Positions 59,040 through 64,000 of a stretch of 64,000 nt of DNA are shown piece after piece. The position numbers and the translations under genes were made by a program. Under the pieces are notes generated by a model. The model saw only the letters and a list, made by a program, of their open reading frames with translations, was not told where the DNA came from and searched no databases. How positions within the stretch are numbered: position 1 is the stretch's first letter; each line of letters begins with the position of its first letter. The stretch spans positions 29,037 through 93,036 of the forward strand of contig NZ_SMKY01000003.1 in assembly GCF_004349235.1 (NCBI RefSeq), written 5' to 3'. This DNA is from Actinomadura darangshiensis. GTDB taxonomy: Bacteria > Actinomycetota > Actinomycetes > Streptosporangiales > Streptosporangiaceae.

Positions 59040-61976
59040 TTATCCGGCCTTGAGTAGCCTGCGCCGGGCCGTGTCGGTCAGCGGCCGGTACGCGCCCGCC
59101 TTGTCCCGGTAGTAGGCGAGCCCGCCGCCCGCGGCCGGGACGCCCTCGTCGCGCAGCGGGGCCGTGCGCAGCCGCCGCCCGGCCGTGACGGGCACCTCGT
59201 CCACGATCCGGACGACCGCCGGCCGCAGCCCCGGCTCCACCCGCAGCAGCGCCTCCGACAGGTCGACGGGCTTCAGCTCCGCCGCACCGCGCAGGCTGAC
59301 GGCCGCCGCGGCGATCTCCGTCTCCCCCACCGGGATGCCGTAGACGGCCACGGTGTCGACGTAGGGCAGGTCGCCGAGCGCGTCCCTGATCGGTCCGGGC
59401 GGGACGATCCCGTCGGCCGTGCGGATCAGCTCGCCCTCCCGTCCGACGAGCCAGTAGTCGCCGCCGGCGTCCCGGCGGAACAGGTCCCCGGTGATCGTCC
59501 AGGCGTCCTCGGGCCGGAAGACGCCCCGCACGGGACGGGCCGCCGCGCCGATGGCCGACAGCCTGACCCGGGCGAGCAGCATCCCGATCTCGCCGGCCTC
59601 GCACTCGATCGCGAACCCGTCCGGCCCCTCGCCGAGCCGGCCGTTCTCCAGGTCGTAGCGGGCCAGCCGCACCTCGGCGCTGCCGGGCAGCGGCCGCCCC
59701 AGCGACCCGGGCTTCTTCCCGCTGAGGTTGACCAGCACCGACTCGCCCTCGGTCGAGGCGTAGAACTCCAGCACCCGCGCCGGCGCGAACCGGTCCTCGA
59801 CCCGCCGCCACAGGTTGCGCGGCATGCCGGAGCCGATGAACAGCCGGACGGCGTGATGCCGCTCGGCCGGGTCGGGCGGGGCGTTCACGAGGTCGCGCAG
59901 CAGCGTCCACGTGTAGGACGCGACGGTCACGCCGTAGCGGCGCGCCTCGTCCCAGAAGGTCTCCGGGTCGTACGCGCTGGCGAGGGCGAGCCGGGCCCCG
60001 CCCGCGACGGCGCCGCCCAGGCTCATCAGCAGCGCGGACGGGTGCTGGAGCGGCGTGATGCTGTACACGGTGTCGGCCGGCGACAGGGCGGCCGAGGAGG
60101 CGGTCCCGAACGCCGACAGGGCCCACCGCCGGTTGGTGATGCGGCTCGCCCGCAGCTGCTCCCCGTCCCCGCGGAACACCACGAACGCGAGGTCCCCGGC
60201 GCGGCCCGGGTTCGGCCGGTACCACCCGGGCACCTCGACCTGCTCGGGGTCGATGGTCTCCATGTCCATCAGCGGGCCGCGCTCACCGCGCCCCGCCGCG
60301 CCCAGCAGATGGGTCCGCACACCGTCGAGCCGCGCGGCGCGCGCCGCGTGCTCGGGATCGGCGATCACCCGGGTCACCCGGCCGAGCCGGGCCTCCGCCT
60401 CCAGATCCCCGTCGGACCGCAGCAGCACCGCGACGGCACCGAGCCTGCTCAGCGCGGCGACCAGAGCGAGGGCCGTGGGCCGGGTGCCCATGAGCACCCC
60501 GACCGCGTCGCCCCGCCGCACCCCGATGTGGATCAGCCCGCGGACGACGGCGTCGATCCGGCGCTTGGCGGCCTCGTGCGTGTACGGCCGTCCCCGGTAG
60601 AGGAAGAACACCTCGTCCGGCATGCGGCCGGCCTGCTCGTCCAGGAGCAGGCCCATGGACATGCGGGTGTCGGACTGGATGCGCTCCAGCCGGGCCAGCC
60701 GCGGAAGGTTCTGCGCGGCCTCCCCCGACAGCTGCCGCGTCCCGTGGACGACCTGCGAGGCCGTCCGGTAGGCAGACCGCACGGCACTGGTGCCGACGCC
60801 CATCGCCAGTTGCAGCCCGTAGCCGGCGGCGCCGCCGGGCAGCCCGGCGGACGCGGCCTCCTCGTCCCCGGTGACAGGCGCGACGATCTCCGGCAGGCCG
60901 TTCCCGCCCTCCCGCCACTTCGCCCACTCCGCGACCGCCGGCCACGTCCGCGCGATGGCGAGGCTCCCCACCACGAGCCCGAAGTGCCCGGCGCGCAGGG
61001 ACGCCTCGTACACCTGGGCGCGCGGCGCGGCCCGCCGGATCCCGCGCACCATGGGCGGCGCCGCGATCTCGTCCACCTCCCCGACGAACGTCAGGACGGG
61101 GCAGGTGATGTCGGCGAGCGTGACGAGCCGGTCGCCGATGACGAACCCGCCGGTCAGCATCCGGTTGTGCTGGATGAACTGGCGGATGAACTCCGCCAGC
61201 GCCGGGCCGGGCCACGACACCCAGCCCTCCCGCTCCAGGAACCGCCGCTGCCGCTCCCGCGGCGCGAGCCGCTCGCGGTCGTGCAGCTGCAGGATGAAGT
61301 CGACCCGCGAGCGCACCGACTTGACCGGGCTCAGCGCCTGGAACCCGAGCCGCGTCACCCAGCCGGGCACCGCGAAGCCGCCGAGCACCCAGTCGGGGAT
61401 CCGCTCGACGCCCTCGGACGCCAGCCAGCTCGGCAGCCCGAACGGCAGGCCGACGCTCGTGTCGGCCGGGCTCCCGAAGGTCACCACCGACTCGATGCCC
61501 TCGCTGCGCCGGTACGCGGCGGCCTGGTACACGAACATGCCGCCCTGCGAGTACCCGGCGAGGTGCACGTCCCGCCCGGTGACGGCCCGGATGCGGTCGA
61601 CGGCGTCGCTGACCGCGAGCACGTGGTCGGTGATCGTCCGCTCCAGGCCGCCGGGCTCCCGCTCGGGCGCCCCGAAGTCCACCACCCAGGGGTCGACGCC
61701 GCGGTCGCGCAGCACGCGCACCGCGCTGACCCGCGAGGAGATGTCGTACACCTCCGCGGTGATCATCAGCGGCGGGACGAGCAGCACCACCGGCCCGCCG
61801 CCCGAGTCCGGGAAGTAGTGCCGCAGCCGGTACACCCGCTGCTCGGTCACCACCTCGCACGGGGAGGCGTCCTCGTCGGTGTCGAACCCTCCGAAACGGG
61901 CGACCTCCAGGGCGTTCTGAGCGGTGGAGCCTAGGCGTGCACCCAGGCGAAACAGGCTTCTGGCAACAGACGGCAT
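59040..61976 (-). CDS. PhaC-like alpha/beta hydrolase fused to acyl-AMP-ligase-like domain (degenerate)
   Basis: 978 residues. Residues ~1-360 are a PhaC/PHA-synthase-type alpha/beta hydrolase: VVLLVPPLMITAEVYDI, PWVVDFGAPE, HLAGYSQGGMF with Ser in the lipase-like G-x-S-x-G, and DEIAAP plus GHFGLVVG as Asp and His. Residues ~450-970 are an AMP-binding fold: FYASTEGESVLVN matches the A5 motif and ITGDLF...GREGELIRT the A7-A8 loop. The phosphate loop that normally reads SGTTGxP is FRGDGEQLRASR, and the C-terminal Lys motif reads VTAGRRLRTAP, without its Lys. Adenylation may be lost or altered. GAGAGG lies six bases before the start. Confidence 0.85.
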   Translation of the reverse strand: MPSVARSLFRLGARLGSTAQNALEVARFGGFDTDEDASPCEVVTEQRVYRLRHYFPDSGGGPVVLLVPPLMITAEVYDISSRVSAVRVLRDRGVDPWVVDFGAPEREPGGLERTITDHVLAVSDAVDRIRAVTGRDVHLAGYSQGGMFVYQAAAYRRSEGIESVVTFGSPADTSVGLPFGLPSWLASEGVERIPDWVLGGFAVPGWVTRLGFQALSPVKSVRSRVDFILQLHDRERLAPRERQRRFLEREGWVSWPGPALAEFIRQFIQHNRMLTGGFVIGDRLVTLADITCPVLTFVGEVDEIAAPPMVRGIRRAAPRAQVYEASLRAGHFGLVVGSLAIARTWPAVAEWAKWREGGNGLPEIVAPVTGDEEAASAGLPGGAAGYGLQLAMGVGTSAVRSAYRTASQVVHGTRQLSGEAAQNLPRLARLERIQSDTRMSMGLLLDEQAGRMPDEVFFLYRGRPYTHEAAKRRIDAVVRGLIHIGVRRGDAVGVLMGTRPTALALVAALSRLGAVAVLLRSDGDLEAEARLGRVTRVIADPEHAARAARLDGVRTHLLGAAGRGERGPLMDMETIDPEQVEVPGWYRPNPGRAGDLAFVVFRGDGEQLRASRITNRRWALSAFGTASSAALSPADTVYSITPLQHPSALLMSLGGAVAGGARLALASAYDPETFWDEARRYGVTVASYTWTLLRDLVNAPPDPAERHHAVRLFIGSGMPRNLWRRVEDRFAPARVLEFYASTEGESVLVNLSGKKPGSLGRPLPGSAEVRLARYDLENGRLGEGPDGFAIECEAGEIGMLLARVRLSAIGAAARPVRGVFRPEDAWTITGDLFRRDAGGDYWLVGREGELIRTADGIVPPGPIRDALGDLPYVDTVAVYGIPVGETEIAAAAVSLRGAAELKPVDLSEALLRVEPGLRPAVVRIVDEVPVTAGRRLRTAPLRDEGVPAAGGGLAYYRDKAGAYRPLTDTARRRLLKAG

Positions 61977-62032
61977 CGTCGACCTCTCGCAGCGTCAACG
62001 CCATGTTGTCCTGTTATCACCGGCTTTAGCAA

Positions 62033-63679
62033 TCAGCGGACGATGCGCGCGCCCTCCAGGTGGCCGCCCTGCAGCCGCTCCCACATGTAGCGGCGGCGGG
62101 GCTTGCCGCTGGACGTCCGCTGGATCAGCCCGGTACCCACGACGATCGTCAGCTCCACGTCGTCGCCGACCCGCCGGCGCAGCGTCTCCCGCACCCTCGG
62201 GACCCACGACTCGTCCTGCGTCTCCGCGAACAGGGCAAGACCCTTCCGCCCCGCCCCCGGCACGCCGACCACGGCGACGCGTCCCTTCCCGAGCCCGCTG
62301 ACCTCGGCGATCTTCGACTCGATGTCCTCCACGTAGACCGACCGGCCGCGCACCTTGATGCTGTCGCCCATCCGCCCGAGGACGAACAGCTGCCCCTCGT
62401 GGAAGAAGCCGGCGTCCCCGGTGTAGACCTTCCCGTCCATGAACCGGGTCGACTTGGCCTCGGCCCCGGCGAAGTACCCCGGGCACGCGGACGGCCCCCC
62501 GACCACGATCTCGCCGAGCAGCCCGTCCGCCAGTTCGCGGCCCTCGTCGTCGACGATGGAGACGGGCACGTCGTCCTCGGGCGTCCCGCACCCGACGACC
62601 CATCCCGCCTTCGCGCCGAGCGACTCCGGCCCGAGCGAGTGCTGGTCCAGGATCCGCACGGGCTGCCCGAACGCCAGCGCCTCCGGGTCGGGCCGGACGG
62701 CCAGCGGGTCGCGCGGAGCGCCGTCCATGGTGACGAGCAGGGTGGTCTCCGCCATCCCGTAGGCGGGCTTGAACATCGACCGCGAGAACCCGAACGGCTC
62801 GACGAGCTGCGCGAAGACCTCCAGTGCGTGCGGGTCGATGGGCTCGGCGCCGATCAGCGCCATCTTCCACCCCGACAGGTCGAGCCCCTCCAGCTGCTCG
62901 GGCTTGACCCGCCGCGCGCAGTACGAATACGCGAACGGCGGCGCCGCCGTGTGCGCCGCCTCGCCGAAGCACCGCAGCCACCGTGCCGGGTCCCGGATGA
63001 AGTGGTCGGGCCGCATCAGCTTCAGCGTCCCCTGCCGCACGATGGGCGTCAGGAAGCAGCCGATCAGCCCCATGTCGTGGTACAGCGGCAGCCAGGACGC
63101 CACCACGTCCTCGTCCTCGAACCCGGCCATCCGCGAGATCAGCTCGATGTTGGCCTCAAGGTTCTCCCAGGTGACCATGACGCCGCGCGGCGCGCCGCTG
63201 GACCCGGACGTGAACTGCAGCAGCGCCAGCTCCCCGGCCGGCTGCACCCGCACCTCCTCGCCCTGCCGGGGCCGCCACGGCTCCCCGTCCATCCCGGCCT
63301 GCCGCATGGCCCGCCCCGCGTAGTCGGCGAGATCCTCGGACGCGACGACCAGCGACGGCGACGCCTGCCGCAGGATCGCCGCGACGTGCGCGACGTAGTC
63401 GTCCCCGTCCTGGAAGAGCGGCGGCGTGATCAGGCACACGGTCGCGCCCGCGGCCCAGACCGCGAAGTACGCCTCGACGCAGGTGAAGTCCGTGGGCAGC
63501 ACGAGGCAGACGACGTCGCCCGGCCGGACGCCCTCCTCGACCAGCGCCCCGGCGGTGCGCCGCGCGGCGGAGGCCAGCTCACCGTAGTCGCGGAAGTCCC
63601 AGCCGCCGTCGTCGGCCGCCAGGTGGACACCGCGTCCGGTGTTCGGCTTGTCCAGCCAGTCGCGCAGCGCAGATGGCAT
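62033..63679 (-). CDS. Fatty-acyl-AMP ligase (FAAL-type AMP-dependent synthetase)
   Basis: 548 residues. ANL motifs intact: TSGSSGAPRGVM near residue 157, WLPLYHDMGLIG near 197, YGMAETTL near 300, TGDAGFFHEG near 415, GRMGDSIKVRGRSVYVEDIE near 435 and the C-terminal Lys in RTSSGKPRRRYMWERL. The HDMGLIG and FAAL-like insertion pattern, with the Asp-Ala-Gly version of A7, suggests activation of long-chain acids as adenylates for transfer to an ACP or similar acceptor. No ACP or PKS gene is in view. First gene of the operon with the hydrolase-ligase fusion, P450 and SDR. Confidence 0.9.
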   Translation of the reverse strand: MPSALRDWLDKPNTGRGVHLAADDGGWDFRDYGELASAARRTAGALVEEGVRPGDVVCLVLPTDFTCVEAYFAVWAAGATVCLITPPLFQDGDDYVAHVAAILRQASPSLVVASEDLADYAGRAMRQAGMDGEPWRPRQGEEVRVQPAGELALLQFTSGSSGAPRGVMVTWENLEANIELISRMAGFEDEDVVASWLPLYHDMGLIGCFLTPIVRQGTLKLMRPDHFIRDPARWLRCFGEAAHTAAPPFAYSYCARRVKPEQLEGLDLSGWKMALIGAEPIDPHALEVFAQLVEPFGFSRSMFKPAYGMAETTLLVTMDGAPRDPLAVRPDPEALAFGQPVRILDQHSLGPESLGAKAGWVVGCGTPEDDVPVSIVDDEGRELADGLLGEIVVGGPSACPGYFAGAEAKSTRFMDGKVYTGDAGFFHEGQLFVLGRMGDSIKVRGRSVYVEDIESKIAEVSGLGKGRVAVVGVPGAGRKGLALFAETQDESWVPRVRETLRRRVGDDVELTIVVGTGLIQRTSSGKPRRRYMWERLQGGHLEGARIVR

Positions 63680-63834
63680 CGTGTCCCCTTAGCAGGAAAG
63701 GCTCGCGGGCCCGTATATGACTCGCCGGTAACTTCACCAGGACGGCACGGTTCCGTCAACCGCGCGAATCAGCAAAGAGACCGGCCGGTCATTTGGCGAT
63801 GTCCCACAACGAAGACGTCACCCGTCACCCCCGC
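63680..63834. other. Intergenic region with the FAAL operon promoter
   Basis: 155 bases between the FAAL start and the DUF3054 stop, noticeably richer in A/T (for example GTATATGACTC near 63712). A promoter for the minus-strand lipid operon is expected here; I cannot assign exact hexamers. Confidence 0.35.
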
Positions 63835-64000
63835 CGAGAAACCGCCCGAACCCGTATAAATCGGGCCACGCCACGCCAGCCGAGCAGCGTCAACCCCAGG
63901 AACACGGAGGCCACCACCACGAAGGCGAAGGCCGTCCCCTGCCCGGACACGACCCGCAGCACCATCCCCAAGGCCACGGTCGTCACCCCTGTCTCTTATA
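63835..64000 (-). CDS. DUF3054-family membrane protein, C-terminal fragment
   Basis: About 51 codons up to the adapter-like sequence, ending at TGA 63835-63837. VALGMVLRVVSGQGTAFAF and VVVASVFLGLTLLGWRGVA match the C-terminal part of DUF3054 membrane proteins, which have about four helices. The N-terminal three quarters are missing. Upstream the reading frame is broken by a TAA only 12 codons or so before, within bases that look like a sequencing adapter, so the truncation is probably artificial. Confidence 0.6.
63989..64000. other. Nextera/Tn5 mosaic-end adapter remnant at window edge
   Basis: CTGTCTCTTATA is identical to the first 12 bases of the Tn5 transposase mosaic-end adapter used in tagmentation libraries. 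It sits exactly at the last base and interrupts the DUF3054 reading frame. Confidence 0.75.

Noticed and set aside
1..64000. CRISPR arrays, tRNA and rRNA genes
   Set aside because: No regularly spaced direct repeats, cloverleaf sequences with CCA-type acceptor stems or rRNA cores were noticed on reading either strand.

Overview
The window is very GC-rich, densely coded actinobacterial DNA with strong G/C third-position bias. A mycothiol-type SigR/RsrA pair with its own promoter, a complete conservon (cvnABCDE), an F420-dependent oxidoreductase, two Ser/Thr kinases, and the order sigR-rsrA ... YedK ... aroA-rsgA ... hisN (which recalls the Streptomyces sigR neighbourhood) point to a filamentous actinomycete. 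I favour a Streptosporangiales/Actinomadura-like organism, but that placement is an inference. I saw no rRNA, tRNA or CRISPR array.

Left part (1-12.7 kb): an F420 enzyme and a ferritin-like protein. Then comes a compact operon that looks like a minimal peptide natural-product (RiPP-like) system: two Cys-containing small proteins sharing a leader-like motif (Y-x-ELD-x-L-x-GEVLP-x-R), a hairpin between them, and an intramembrane M50 metalloprotease with a PqqD-like N-terminus, translationally coupled to the second peptide. After it lie a secreted esterase with a structured leader, a SpoIIE phosphatase, an MSMEG_6728-like protein, a membrane kinase, and a three-gene cassette (HalD/BesD-like Fe/2OG oxygenase with a hydroxylase-type HFD triad, SAM methyltransferase, carnitine-type acyltransferase).

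Middle (12.7-38 kb): a MacB-type ABC efflux operon with PG-binding adaptor and lipoprotein, divergent from a two-component system; an alditol oxidase; an NB-ARC/TPR STAND protein, an APH-fold kinase and a cyclase-fold protein. The first and last of these share a short GD-x-V-x-G-[D/N]-K-I-x-H tag, suggesting a conflict or signalling island. Then an AvrRpt2/C39-like secreted protease with a membrane-anchored partner, LysR and AraC regulators, the conservon, a decayed SPFH gene between ~185-bp inverted repeats, a CopD-CtaG fusion and tandem HD/HD-GYP membrane proteins.

Right part (38-64 kb): epimerase, rsrA, sigR, housekeeping genes (aroA, rsgA, hisN), an ECF sigma/anti-sigma pair, a kinase, flavin oxidases, a TetR-controlled DUF2236 protein, and a lipid-type operon on the minus strand (FAAL, a hydrolase/AMP-ligase fusion with degenerate adenylation motifs, P450, SDR). 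The last 12 bases match the Tn5/Nextera mosaic end, so the right edge is probably an adapter artefact. Convergent genes often overlap at their 3' ends.
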